Shown in pieces: positions 22,006 through 33,079 of a DNA stretch of 64,000 nt. The notes under the pieces are model-generated. The model made no database searches. It worked only from the letters and a program-made list of their open reading frames with translations, and was not told the origin of the DNA. The position numbers and the translations under genes are program-made. The stretch comes from Dermacentor variabilis (Eukaryota > Arthropoda > Arachnida > Ixodida > Ixodidae), in NCBI RefSeq assembly GCF_050947875.1, contig NC_134572.1:156509105-156573104 (forward strand), written 5' to 3'. Position 1 is the first letter of the stretch; each line of letters opens with the position of its first letter.

Positions 22006-22539
22006 TTATAGTGCTGTTATGATGCTTAACATAACAAGAAAGGCAAGAATCTGTCCATAAAGTTTTGTTTCTGTTCCTTGTACTGTGAAGACAATAGCTT
22101 CAGCTGCAAGCTCATTTGATGTTGAAAGAAAGTCCTGCAGCATTTCTGTTTGACTCAGTGGTTTTTGAACGTTTGAATGGCATACTACAAGAAAGAAAAT
22201 GGAGTTCGTTTGTGAACGCTTCGAAGGTGGGAAATTTGCAAGCATGATATAGAAGATTGTCAGTTTTGCACAGGCCCCTCTCTTCATTCCCAATGGGTTA
22301 GCCATCTCCACATCATCGCAGTAGACTAGTAGCCCGAGCGCATTTATTTTCTCTTGGAACAGTGCATGACTGCGAAATCTCATGGCATCATTAAAATTGC
22401 TGAGGCACCCATCATCACATGAGACTGGACGCAAGAGGTACTGGGCTGCCTCTGTGTGCCTCAGGTTTGCCAAAAGTTGCCTCAGTGGTGCGTAATAAGC
22501 TTTAGAGCCATTGGGAAGTATTGTCTCACAAGGCCTCAC
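22006..22539 (-). CDS. Transposon-associated uncharacterised protein fragment (Y-x-DD-x-E..NPLG motif)
   Basis: 177-codon open frame on the minus strand, bounded by TAA immediately upstream and TAA at the end. The first codon is GTG and the first in-frame Met is at residue 52, so it may be an exon or a fragment rather than a whole gene. The core LGLLVYCDDVEMANPLGMKR, then LTIFYIMLANFPPSKRSQTN, matches a motif I have seen in widespread, multi-copy animal proteins of unknown function that look transposon-derived (YxDDxExxNPLG..HKLxxFYxxLxN). The usual HKL is degenerate here (CAKL). The C-terminus becomes hydrophobic (ILAFLVMLSIITAL) and may run past a splice point. Family assignment rests on motif memory; function unknown. 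Confidence 0.55.
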   Translation of the reverse strand: MRPCETILPNGSKAYYAPLRQLLANLRHTEAAQYLLRPVSCDDGCLSNFNDAMRFRSHALFQEKINALGLLVYCDDVEMANPLGMKRGACAKLTIFYIMLANFPPSKRSQTNSIFFLVVCHSNVQKPLSQTEMLQDFLSTSNELAAEAIVFTVQGTETKLYGQILAFLVMLSIITAL

Positions 22540-25500
22540 TTAACTGTTGTTATGCTAATACAAATGTTTTTTCCCCTTGTCATTTTTAGCTGTGAAATAT
22601 CCAGGTAAAACTCTTTCCTGCAACACATCTCTGAGATGCCTTAAACAACAGCGTCAACAGTTTTTGTACACATGTGCTTCCCTTCTAGCATTTGGCACAA
22701 GTCTGAAAGTGGTGCTTCGGCACTTAATGAAGGGAGCTGGCACTCATACTCAAGGTCAGCACTCAGATGCTCTGGGCTTAATGGTGCACAACCGGCCTTC
22801 ACCACGGGTATCTAAGCAATTATTAAACAGACTGCGTGGTTCTCATCGCAGTGCTTCTCGTATCGTGCAGGGCACCGAATACAATGCAGGTGAAACAGGT
22901 CTGCCACCTTATTCCAGGGCAAGTTTCACTCATATGGTTGGCAAACCGGCTAAAGTATTTCGTTGAAAATCTATAGTGCAGGCTGATATGAGTAACTGTA
23001 GCGGCCGGTTTACAGGGGGTGGAGCTGACAAATGAAGTCTAAGCAGGGACATTCGAGGTGCTGGCACCAAAGCAGAAGGCAAGGTCACTTATTACAGCAG
23101 CTTGTGCTGAATATGAGCCTGTCACCAACGTGGTGTGCTGCAGATTGGACAACATCGAAGGCGGTCGCGTTGGGACTGAGGCTTCAGCTGAAGTCTGGGG
23201 CTCAAGCTCGGCCGCTGCCATTCGCTCTGCTGCAGCAGCAAACATTTCTCCTCTCGCCAGGGAAGGAGCAGCTGCAAGACATCCGAGATGCGCTATATTA
23301 GGTTTTAAAAATTTGCGACGACCATGATAACTTGAAAGAGTTCAAGCTTTTTCTGCACGCACTTAAAACAGTTTTTAGCAAGCTTGCTGCATTGGCGCTC
23401 TGGGAAATTTTTTGCCAAAAACTTCATATTATACTTCTGTTAATGCTTCTTTTCTCATGTTGGTGAAAAGTTTATTCTCAAAAGTAGGATCGGTGTTATG
23501 GTTATAAGCCATAAACATTTTCCTTCATATTTCAAAGTACCCACCAAACTGCCATTTGCCCACACTTGCGCTGAGCAAATGAGTTCTCCTTAACGAAATC
23601 AACACGTTTATTAAAATTCTAATAGGCAATACGCCGAAATTTGTTTCGTGATTTACGATATCTTGCGACGTTTCCTGTACACTGGCACTCTTTTATGATT
23701 ATAAATCTCTCTGAACGATAATCCATTTTTGAGCGGAAGCTAGAAAATGTATAATAAAAATTCTGTCCTGCATTTAAGGACCCTGAGATGAATTTGTTCA
23801 AGGTTGACTTATGGGTGACTGCGTTTCGCAGTATAATGAATATTTAGCGAATGTCTACAGCATTTGCTGGCTGTAATGCACGGAGAGCAAACACCATGCG
23901 CAGTTCGCAGCCACTGCACCAAGTACTGTAACACAGTTCCACTGGTTTGCAGTGTGGTCTCATGCTATCTCAACCATCAAAATTCAAATATCTACCCACA
24001 TTACAGGTATTTTGAAGTTTCATTTGCGCACGCATTGTTTGTGCCATTTTAAAATAATATAAATCCGCTAAATGTATTCTAGCGGACTTTCCAGAGTGTC
24101 GTCATAGCCTGTGTCCGAAAAGCGGAGGGGAGGAAGGTGCAAGGAAAGTGGTACTTTTAAGCACTGTTTTACTTATAATACGCATGTTAACTGGATGAAA
24201 AACTAAGAACACGGCCTAGGCATTCTGAGCTCCAGTAATGTTTTAGGCAATGTTTAAGACTTACTTCAGTGTCACTTTAAAGTTTGCACTTTAGGTCTTT
24301 ACAGTTACGAAAGTGCCAACAAAATTCTTCTAACACTACATGTTATTGTCAGTTTTTAAGCCTAATATAAGTTTATGTATAAATTGAAACGCACATTCAA
24401 ATTGCAGCAGTTTTCAACTTTAAACAACACCTGTCCCTGTATAAAAAGCTAAATACTAAACACAGAGCCTTTCACTTAGGCATCAACTGATAAAATATAA
24501 AGTTTATCCGGTAATGTTATTAAGTCTGTCACTCGGCACAGTGTTTTTTACGTACTGAAATAAACTGATACATCAGCCTACCCAAAAGTCTTTCAGGCAG
24601 ACCTTGGGGGTAAAAATAATTGCGAGTGCCTTGAACTTATTGGATTCCAAGAATGTGAGTTCTTCAGGTCCTGCTGCGAAAGAAAGATCATTTTTATACT
24701 GAATCCCTTATATCTCAGTGGACCGATGTGTGCGTTGTGGTTTTGGGTAGAACAAATAAAATGAAGTACAACATTTAGATTTTTAATTAAAAAACTTTAC
24801 AGCATTTCCACTTTACTTAATTCCAAGTACTTATATTTTCAGTTTTTACGAATATTTAAAAGCAGATTACAGTTGTCAGTTTGCTTCATAAGATGGCTGG
24901 AGGATCTGTAAGTCGGCTGATGAGAATTCAGTAAATGATACACCTGGGAAACTTCACTGAACGATACGTCACAAGAAGGCAAGACTGCGCACAAAGCACT
25001 AATGAGCATAACCAATTATAACACCGTAGAACACCTAAAGAAGAATGAGGTGGGGTGCTTGTTCAGGGGTGCAAGAGTGCTATTTTATCATCTTGTGGTT
25101 AAAAACGGCACAACAAAATGGGGATGAAAATTCAACAAGTACAACACGTGGAATTTATAAATTCCAAGTGCTCTACTGCTAAAATGTAGTTGGAAGTTCG
25201 GCATCATGTTGTGGTACGTAGACTCCGTTTATTCCCATTGTTGTACCCCATTGTTAAATCATGCACGAACTCACCCACATCAACCTCTTGCGACTTTTCC
25301 ATCCTTCAAATGCCTTAGGAGTACACAGTGGCAAACATTTACTATATTTTTTACTTCATTAACAGGCAAAATAACAATATTCACTTGACAAGGCATTCAA
25401 TTTTCCCGTCATTATAGCAGCGAGATCTTCAATGTCAGGCACTCCATTATCAGCAACAACAAGTCGCTAAGACATTTGCTCGAAACGCTTATAGGGGTTT

Positions 25501-25830
25501 TAATTTTTTTGGCAATGCCGTTAGCGTAGTAAATCTGAGGATCAAATATGACGTGTGCACGACTCCTTCTTTTTCGCAGCATCAGCTTCAGTGCATGGTA
25601 TAAAAATTTTAAGTATGGCCACACTTAGTCTATGCTGTAGAAGAATGTGCTAAACAAATAACCATAAGGCCTTCTAGAAACGACCCAAAAGAGTCATGCT
25701 AATAAAAACAGCGTACCTTCGTGTGTTCTTTGGTGCAACGCATATGACGCTGTAACTGATGGTGCACAAAAATGAAATATTATTGTAGTTACAATTAGGT
25801 AATCCATTTCATCTTATAGATTTTTTTTAA
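22540..25830. other. No firm gene; weak frames only
   Basis: A 89-codon Ala-rich frame at 23058-23327 (plus) overlaps a 68-codon frame on the other strand; neither has a known motif. A polypyrimidine-AG at about 22565-22590 followed by CAGGTAAAA resembles a tiny exon but is not supported further. 23330-25830 is AT-rich with no recognised element. Confidence 0.4.
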
Positions 25831-25837
25831 ATGTTCT

Positions 25838-26793
25838 ATGTTATTGCACTCACCAAAGCGCAAGGATGCTCTTTTTAGGAATGTTTTAGACTGGTCAAAT
25901 GCTGATGACGTCAGCAATATTGATTTTCTTGAAAGCTGTTATTCATCTTTTCTTAATGGTTACCAAAACGATACAGTTCGAGCAGATGACCTGTGGCTAT
26001 TCTTTAAGAACATTGTTCAAAACTGTTTGACATCATTTGTACCCTTCAGAAAAAATAGAGTGCATAAAAAGAACCCGTCGATAACCCCTGATATAATACA
26101 CAAGAAACGTGGGATTACAAGGCTAAGAAAAGCTAAAAATAGGTCTGACGAATCTCACTCAAATGAACTAATTCGCAAGCTCTCCCATTCTCTAAAAGCA
26201 AATATAAGAGCAGCTAAACATAGATACCTTAACGTTACTTTAAATAAATTTATCAAAATGGCTCCACAAAAAATCTGGCGGTATTGAACTCCCGAACTTT
26301 TCTTCAACTTCTGACTACTTCAACTCTGTTTTTACCACAGATAATGACGTTTTACCACCAATAAGAATTGATGAAGGGACTAGAAGGGAACCAATCGACG
26401 AGAGAATTATTACGGAACCAGGGATCTTTTACCTGCTTCTTAACATTGATGAGAAAAAATCCAATGGACCTGATGACATTCCAAATACCTTCCCGAAAAG
26501 ATACGTCGAGTGGATGGCCAAATACCTCTCACTTATTTATCAAAAATCAATTAACACTGGTGAATTACCGCGTGAATGGAAAACTGCTAAGATTATGTCG
26601 ATCCATAAATCTGGAGATGTCACAAATCCCTCTAACTACCGGCTGATTTTTTTAACCTGTACTGTTCGCAAAATATTTGAACGTATCATACTGAAACACA
26701 TAATGCAGTTCGTCAACGACAACAAACTTCTATGTGAAAATCAACATGGGTTTAGAAAAGGCCTGTCGATGACAACGCAACTAATAGAAACAA
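25838..26793 (+). pseudogene. CR1/Jockey-group LINE ORF2, piece 1 (host of the nest)
   Basis: 5'-truncated LINE beginning in the linker between endonuclease and RT (LRKAKNRS, ANIRAAKHRYLNVTLN). A stop comes after KIWRY and frames shift, then early RT: KKSNGPDDIPN, LPREWKTAKIMSIHKSGD, a degraded NYRPISL (NYRLIFL), VRKIFERIILKHIM, and ENQHGFRKGLS. It is cut at TQLIET by the Penelope composite and resumes at 31839 with the same TAATAGAAACAA word. Confidence 0.85.
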
Positions 26794-26834
26794 ATCGATG
26801 AGGATTGCAATAGGGGCTTGTTGGTACGGCATAT

Positions 26835-27240
26835 TTTATTTTGTTTTAGCGCAAGCTTGACACGGATAACAGACGGCGCATTTGACACACACAGCGCTAC
26901 TTTCAACAACAGATTTATTTCTCGTTCTCGTCGCTATATATACACCCTGGACCCGTCATACAGCACGTGTAAAATTTTGGGAAAATAAACAAAAAATATA
27001 AACTGGGAACCATACGTAGGCACTTTCTTGGCTCACATATTCACAGACCTGTAGACATGTACACGTTCAACGCGAACAAAGATAATTCAGCTCTTTTGAA
27101 GGTAATGAAATGGAAGGTTTACTGACGTATGCATCGCCGAATGTTGATGTGCGTCTGGCTTCTATTATCAAGCGCATCATTTCACACCTGTTTCTACTCA
27201 TGATGACTGTCTCTTGAAATCTTGGTTTTCACTTGCATCA
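26835..27240 (-). repeat. Inverted copy of the Penelope 3' end (left arm)
   Basis: Reverse-complement match to 31435-31838, including CGCAAGCTTGACACGG, CAGATTTATTTCTCGTTC, TATATATACACCCT and, read on the minus strand, the last codons of the GIY-YIG frame. By eye roughly nine of ten bases agree. It ends where the SINE tail begins. Confidence 0.88.
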
Positions 27241-27241
27241 C

Positions 27242-27488
27242 TTATTTTTTTGTTATTTTTTATGGGTTTTTTTACGTGCCAAAACCACTTTCTGATTATG
27301 AGGCACGCCGTAGTGGAGGACTCCGGAAATTTTGACCACCTGGAGTTCTTTAACGTGCACCTAAATCTAAGTACACGGGTGTTATCGCATTTCGCCCCCA
27401 TCGAAATGCGGCCGCCGTGGCCGGGATTCGATCCTGCGACCTCGTGCTCAGCAGCCCAACACCATAGCCACTGAGCAACCACGGCGGG
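27242..27488 (-). mobile_element. tRNA-derived SINE (Ruka-like)
   Basis: Nearly the same sequence as 11405-11648: TACGTGCCAAAACCACTTTC on the left through GAGCAACCACGGCGGG on the right, with a T-rich tail (minus-strand A-rich) at 27242-27263. No clean TSD is visible. Confidence 0.9.
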
Positions 27489-27659
27489 TTGCTTGGAATT
27501 AGAATATGTTTGTGGTATGTACGGTATTGCTTGGGGTGAGTCGGATATTTTCTACGCCGTGTGTGTAAATACGAACTGCTTTTGTTTGTAATGCCGCGCA
27601 CTCACCACTTTCGCACGCTTCGCCTCTACAGGTATTATTCTCACATGTTAATACCAAAA

Positions 27660-27805
27660 TAACGCTTGTAATTTTTTCAGCTCACGTCGTCTGGTGGAGC
27701 TTCCTGCGGGAACTGCAGCTGCTTACCTGGTGCCACAACGTTGGATGAATGCACAAAAAGCCCGCGACGAGCATTTACAAAGAATAAAATAAACGTTAAT
27801 TTTTC
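27660..27805 (+). other. Exon-like segment: splice acceptor, short frame, polyadenylation signal
   Basis: CTTGTAATTTTTTCAG looks like a strong acceptor (ending about 27680). The next bases open a frame starting SRRLVELPAGTAAAYLVPQR and ending ARDEHLQRIK with a TAA that overlaps an AATAAAATAAA polyadenylation-type motif (about 27781-27793). This is the layout of a terminal exon, yet it sits between the two halves of the Penelope composite. It could be a captured host exon, a Penelope 5' segment or chance. I do not recognise the peptide. Confidence 0.35.
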
Positions 27806-28341
27806 CTCATTTCACAAGGTGTCTTGCGTCCTTATGAAATTGCACGTGGTACATATTCAATAGAGGCTTGTGAAGATCGTTCGCAATCAATTTTACTTAT
27901 TAAAATGATTTCCAAATAAATATTTATAAATGAGAGATAAATATCTAAATAAATATTTGCTGCAAAAGCAAAAAAAAAAACGGAGCCGCCGTGACGCGCA
28001 CCAGCTAGTATTCAAAACGCGCGCGCACAAAACCGAAACCGGAAGTGTGCGTCAGGCTTTAACATCCTCGGCTTGGTGAGCTGCAGTCAATTCGGCCACT
28101 GGGCTCTATGGGAGTGTCCGCTCTTGTTGTATTCCTTTCTTCATGATGCAGCGCTCAGAATGGCTCCAGCAGGCTGGACTTTTCAGAGCATTTCTGGGGA
28201 CGCAGCTTCGCAGCACCTATGAACCAGATACAGTGGAAGTGCAAGTCTGAAAGCATCTACGGCTGGCAGACCAAATGACGGAGTTCCTGTGGAATCTTCA
28301 GCTGAGGCACCTATTTGACTGGGTGAGTAAAGTGCGCGTGA

Positions 28342-29141
28342 ATGCGTCCTGGAACTTACATATACTGGAAGGATTCTGCCTGCCTCCATGAACATGTACG
28401 CGATGTCTTGGAGCTCGGACCAAAGTTTGCGCTGCAACCCCCGAAGAAAAAGACTGAACTTTTATCTATTGTGCGTCAGGTCTCCCGACGTGCACCAGAG
28501 GACGAGGCCACGAGGATCAGCTCCAAAGGTGTCGACGCCTTAAAAAGCTGTAAGCCTCCACGTCAGAAAGTACCTGTGAAACCCGTAGAATCATACTTGC
28601 TGCAGCATCATCTGTGTGTGCTGCCAGCTGATAAAGAAGGCGGCTTCGCAGGTTTTTCGCATGAAGAATTCAATTAGAAAGCTATAAACGCTATTTCGGC
28701 AGTTTTTAATGAAATAAATGACGTCTCTTGCAATCAGGTCAGAGCCAAAGCACAACAATTGTGTAAAAAGGTGAATCTGCAAGGTGTGATGAACAGCATC
28801 AAAAAAAGCGTTGAAAAAATACTTCCAGACAATCCTTCTTGCTAAGACTCACAAAGAAAGTGTACCGTTCAGGGTTATAGTTTCTGAGAGGGACACGTGG
28901 CAGAAATCGGTCGCCATGTACCTTCAAGAAAAACTAAACTTGCTAGACATCAGCGACCCTTTCCTGACAAAGAGTTCTGACGAGGTTTTAAGTTTTGTAA
29001 GAGCTCATGAAAATCAACGTTTGAAGGCCTTCTCTGCCGATGTTAAACACCTTTGTTATTCCCTGCCACAATCAGAAATATTAACCTGTATTGACAGTTG
29101 CATAGGTACACATGGTGCCGTTAGTTTAGCACGGAAGCAGG
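28342..29141 (+). pseudogene. Penelope-like protein, N-terminal part and start of RT
   Basis: Frame from 28342: DVLELGPKFALQPPKKKTEL, VRQVSRRAPEDEATR, VPVKPVESYLL, LCVLPADKEGGFAGF, with a stop at 28677. It continues in another frame (AINAISAVFNEIND) and then from 28811: LLAKTHKESVPFRVIVSERD, TWQKSVAMYLQEKLNLL, and LKAFSADVKHLCYSLP, the first RT catalytic region. Order and motifs fit Penelope-like elements. It breaks at 29141, where the foldback element is inserted. Confidence 0.85.
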
Positions 29142-30440
29142 TACTATCGGCCAAAAAAGTAAGCGGACCATGGCTCAAGTGGCCGGAGTGGCTGCGGGTC
29201 CACACCGGGGCGCTGCTATCGCGCTCCGCGCGCTGACGACGAGAGTGCCCCGAGTGACGCCAGACTTCACCCTCACTCTCACGCGGGGCTTCGTCATGCT
29301 TGATAAATTTCTAGTGCACCGTTCGGTTGCTCTGCTACTGACGGTTGCAACAAAGGGGACCGTGCGTCGCCGGTAGTCCAGTACATGGGGCTGTCGTGCA
29401 GTGGCGGGTGGCCGCAGCGCATCAAAACGCGGCACTTAGAAGGAACGAAGACCCGTTGTGATTGTTGTTTTGCTTATATTCACCTTGTGTTTCATATTAG
29501 TGCCTGTCGCCGGCTTCCACGACTGCTCGATTTTAGGCAGCATAACGCAAGTAGCCGCAACGGCGGCTATGGTGACGCGCGCTCTTTCACGTCCGCGCAA
29601 TCAGTTAGATAGCGGGAAGCGCTGCGCAGACGTCCGAAGCTATAGTGGCGGCGCTCTACGACTCGATGCCAAGGCGAGTAAGCCAAGTCATCCCGGTCGA
29701 CGGCAACTTTTCATCGCACTGAGGACCCCTTCAAGCCATGGAGTGCTTGCTTGAATAAACTTTCACGACAAACTAGTTTCTCCGGTTCGTCTTCCCAATT
29801 ATCTTTTCCTGGCCGTACTTTTGTAAAGTTTAATAACGGCCTACGAATTGTAGTAGCTAACTAAAGCAGTTCTCAGGGGCGTCACTCATGTAAATAATAA
29901 ACCCACTGCTGCAGACACTGCCGGGACAGTACCCTTGACAGAAATGCCGTGCCCTCAGTAAAGCTTCACGCCTGTAACTTATCGGGCTGGTGTGAAAAAG
30001 CGCGCATCACTATCACCACCGTTGCTGCTACTTGTGTTATGCAGCCTAAAATGGAGCAGCGGTGGACGCCGGCGACATGCACTAATATGAAACACAAGGT
30101 GAACATAAGCAAAACAACAATCAGAATGGGTCTTTATTCCTTCTGAGTCACGCGCTTCGATGCGCGGCGGCCGCCCGCTGCTGCACTACAGCGCCATGTG
30201 CTAGACTACCGGCGACGCACGGTCCCCTTCGTCGCGACCGTCAGCAGCAGAGCAACCGAATGGCGCACTAGAAATTTATCAAGCTTGATGAGACCCCGCG
30301 TGAGAGTGAGGGCGAAATCTGGCGTCACTCGGGGCACTCTCGCCGTCAGCGCGCGGAGCGCGATAGCAACGCCCCGGAGTGTCCCCGCAGCCACTCCGGC
30401 CACTTGAGCCGTGGTCCGCTTACTTTTTTGGCCGATAGTA
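29142..30440. mobile_element. Foldback-type element with about 449-bp inverted repeats, inserted in the Penelope RT
   Basis: Left arm about 29142-29590 and right arm about 29992-30440 are inverted copies, starting CTATCGGCCAAAAAAGTAAG at each outer end. The arms include matching GC-rich parts and TGTTGTTTTGCTTAT-like parts. The centre (about 400 bp) has no transposase. Flanking bases read GTAC on both sides, so the TSD is TA or GTAC. Both arms keep a similar about 65-codon frame (VPRVTPDF.LTLTRG, SVALLLTVATKGTVRRR), at 29170-29376 (+) and 30206-30403 (-). Confidence 0.85.
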
Positions 30441-31611
30441 CATCCATTGAGAATTTTTTAGAATTACTTAGGTTTTATTTGTCATCTACGTTTATCGAGA
30501 ACAAAGGTACCCTGTACCTGCAGAAACCAGGAGTGTGTATAGGTTCTTGCCTAGCACCAGTGCTAAGTAATCTGTTTTTAGCCAAACATGACAGCGACCT
30601 GTCACAGCGCCTTCACTAATCTAAGGTTGTAAATGTTTTTAGATATGTTGACGACTTTTAGTTCTTATTGACTGGTCATCCGCTTGTTTTACTAATGAAT
30701 GTGCTCCTGTTTTTACCACTATTTGTGACTGTCTAAATCCACTAGAAGTGACCTTTGAAATGCCATGTGAGGGGAGTATTAGATTCCTTGACGTCAAGTT
30801 TGTGCTCACCGATTACGAAACCTGCTGGTGTTACGAACCTAGGGCAAGTAAGCCACTTTTACCATTTCATTCCGCTCATACAAAGCTTGTGAAGAGCGGA
30901 ATCGCGAAGATGTGTTTCAGCGAAGCACTGAAAAAATCATGGCAACACCTAATGCAAGATAGCTTCGAATGGCAAGCCTCGCGTTTAAGCTGCGCTGGTT
31001 ACCCGAGCCACATGTTTGTGTCTGTCGCAGAAGGACTGCTTAAGAAGGCGCAGCAAAACAGTTCGGAGCAGGTGCACGTGTCGAGCACTGACGTAAAGAA
31101 AAGAAAGGTTGCTGTCATCCCCTACATACACGGGTTCTCGCATAGAATAAAGAAGATTGCGGGAAGGAGCGGCATCAACGTTGTGTTTTCGGCACCTAAC
31201 AAATTGGTAAGCCTCTGTAAAAACACAAGGCCGGAAAGAATCCCACGTAGCGCATGCGAAAAAGAACATAAAAACAAATTCATTGATTGCATCGCCGGTG
31301 TTGTATACTGCATTCCTCTCGGGTGTGGACGATCCTACATCGGTCAAACAGGCAGATGCATAATTGACAGGCTACGAGAACACAGTAACAAAGTTAACAA
31401 CTTCGCCGCTGACGGCTTTCTTGCCATCCATTGCCAGAGATTCAAGTGCACACCAAGATTTAAAGAAACCGACATCATGAGTAGAAGCAGGTGTGAAATG
31501 ACGCGCTTGATAATAGAAGCCAGACACATATCAACATTCGGCTACGCATGCGTCAGTAAACCTTCCATTCCATTATCTTCAAAAGAGCTGAATTATCTTT
31601 GTTTGCGTTGA
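30441..31611 (+). pseudogene. Penelope-like protein, RT C-terminal half and GIY-YIG endonuclease
   Basis: After the foldback element RT resumes: ENKGTLYLQKPGVCIGSCLA, PVLSNLFLAKHDSDL, a stop, then VFRYVDDF (catalytic box) directly followed by a stop near 30660. From 30748 a 287-codon frame is open: IRFLDVKF, a linker, then a Cys/His cluster (CEKEHKNKFIDC) and the GIY-YIG nuclease: GVVYCIPLGCGRSYIGQTG, DRLREHSNKV, HCQRFKCTPRF, MTRLIIEARHI (the expected Glu) and CVSKPSIPLSSKELNYL. The endonuclease appears intact; the RT is not. Confidence 0.88.
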
Positions 31612-31838
31612 ACGTGTACTACATGTCCGTGAATATGTGAGTCAAGAAAGTGCCTACGTGTGGTTCCAAGTTTATATTTTTTGTTTATTTTTCTAAAATT
31701 TTACAGGTGCCGTATGACGGGTCGAGGGTGTATATATAGGGACGTGAACGAGAAATAAATCTGTTGTTAAAAGTAGCGCTGTGTGTGTCAGATGTGCCTT
31801 CTGTTGTCCGTGTCAAGCTTGCGTATAATAAAATAAGA
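31435..31838 (+). repeat. Right terminal block of the Penelope composite
   Basis: Covers the last codons of the endonuclease frame and the 3' untranslated end with GAGAAATAAATCTG (polyadenylation-type signal near 31749). It pairs as an inverted repeat with 26835-27240 and ends at the 12-bp target duplication. Confidence 0.85.
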
Positions 31839-31892
31839 TAATAGAAACAATCCATGACCTCGCAACCTCCACCAATAACCGCGGACAAACTG
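31839..31892 (+). pseudogene. Host LINE ORF2, piece 2
   Basis: Reads HDLATSTNNRGQTDVIC directly after the target duplication, the RT segment expected after TTQLIET (26793) and before FLDLSKAFDRVSH (34825 onward). It is only about 54 bp long because another LINE is inserted behind it. Confidence 0.8.
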
Positions 31893-31905
31893 ACGTTATC
31901 TGTCA

Positions 31906-33068
31906 GCTGAGATGATGTCAGCTGATATTGAAATAATTTGTTTAAAATGCGACAAATTTCTGTTTGCTGTGGTGTACAGACCACCTGATGGTAATTTGAG
32001 CGAGTTTTTCAAGTGTATAGATGCTGTTTTTCGTATGTTAATGCAAATCAATACAATGTAATTTTAGGAGGTGACTTAAACATCGATATGTTGGTTAAAT
32101 CCACTAAGCAAAGTGAATTATCTGCAATCCTGGATTCTCATTTTTTGTCTAATATAATAACCGCCCCTACACGTATTACTGCAAACAACGCAACACTTAT
32201 AGACCTTTTGATTACCAACCTATCACTTGATGCCCTATTTTCTGGTACCATTGATGTGACCCTTAGTGACCATTTACCCATTTACTTAGTCACTGACACA
32301 TCTCATACGGCAGAAGACATCACTGCGAAAATAATATATCAGGACATCAACACGATTGCACTGTCTCAGTTCCGAGATGAACTCGTCATGACTGATTGGA
32401 ACGCGGTTCTTGCGTGCTCTTCAGCTGATACCGCACATGAACGTTTCATTGAATTTTTTTCCTCTCTCTATAAACGATGCTTCCCTTACAAAGAAATAAC
32501 GAAGCCAAAACGTGCACGTAAACCTTGGATAACAACAAGTCACTTAAAAATTATACGTACAAAAAACAAGCTGTACCAGGTGTTCTTGAAAAATCGCGAT
32601 TTAGATGCACTACAAATGTTTAAAACTTACAGAAACAGTCTCGCCAAAATATTAAGGCAAGCCAAACGTAATTATTACTTTACTATCTTCGACGGCATCA
32701 TAGACACCAAACAAATGTGGAAAACCCTAAACACAATTATATTTTCACGTAAACAAGCGTCCCGCGTCAGCGAACTTAAAATTGACAAACATGTATTTAA
32801 GGGAATAGCGTTGGCCAATAAATTTAATGACCACTTTAGTTCTTTATCGGACAGTACTCACGATGGGAATGCGTTAAGTTATTTACCCACGCCAATAACA
32901 CCCTCGATATTTATTTGCCCCACAGAACAATCTGAGGTTACTAATGTTGTTATGAAACTTAAAAAAAGAAAAATCGAAGACATTGACGGCATAAAAATGG
33001 AACCGGTTATTTTTGTCCTCGATTTATTAGTAGCTTGTTTGACCCATATATATATAATCTTGTTTTAA
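31906..33068 (+). pseudogene. LINE D endonuclease and linker
   Basis: Starts within the endonuclease: AVVYRPPDGNLSEFF, frameshift near 32010, GGDLNIDMLVKS, ITAPTRITANNATLIDLLIT, then SDHLPIYLV, the final catalytic SDH motif. The linker follows (ARKPWITTSHLKIIRTKNKL, RQAKRNYYF, FNDHFSSL, IDGIKMEP). The frame is open 32013-33068, then breaks before RT. Confidence 0.85.
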
Positions 33069-33079
33069 ACATAGGCCTT

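Larger units (their letters stand above)
26782..31850 (+). mobile_element. Penelope-like composite insertion with 12-bp target duplication
   Basis: About 5.04 kb of foreign DNA (26794-31838) flanked by perfect 12-bp copies of TAATAGAAACAA (26782-26793 and 31839-31850) inside a LINE ORF. The left end (about 26835-27240) is the reverse complement of the right end (about 31435-31838), giving inverted terminal blocks of about 405 bp; the coding Penelope lies between on the plus strand. Nested in it are a SINE (27242-27488), an exon-like segment (about 27685-27805) and a foldback element (29142-30440). Inverted or partial terminal copies are known for Penelope elements; here I infer a head-to-head joint of two copies. 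Confidence 0.85.

Noticed and set aside
22565..22615. 15-bp micro-exon between a polypyrimidine-AG and CAGGTAAAA
   Set aside because: Splice-like words alone occur by chance; no flanking exon supports it.
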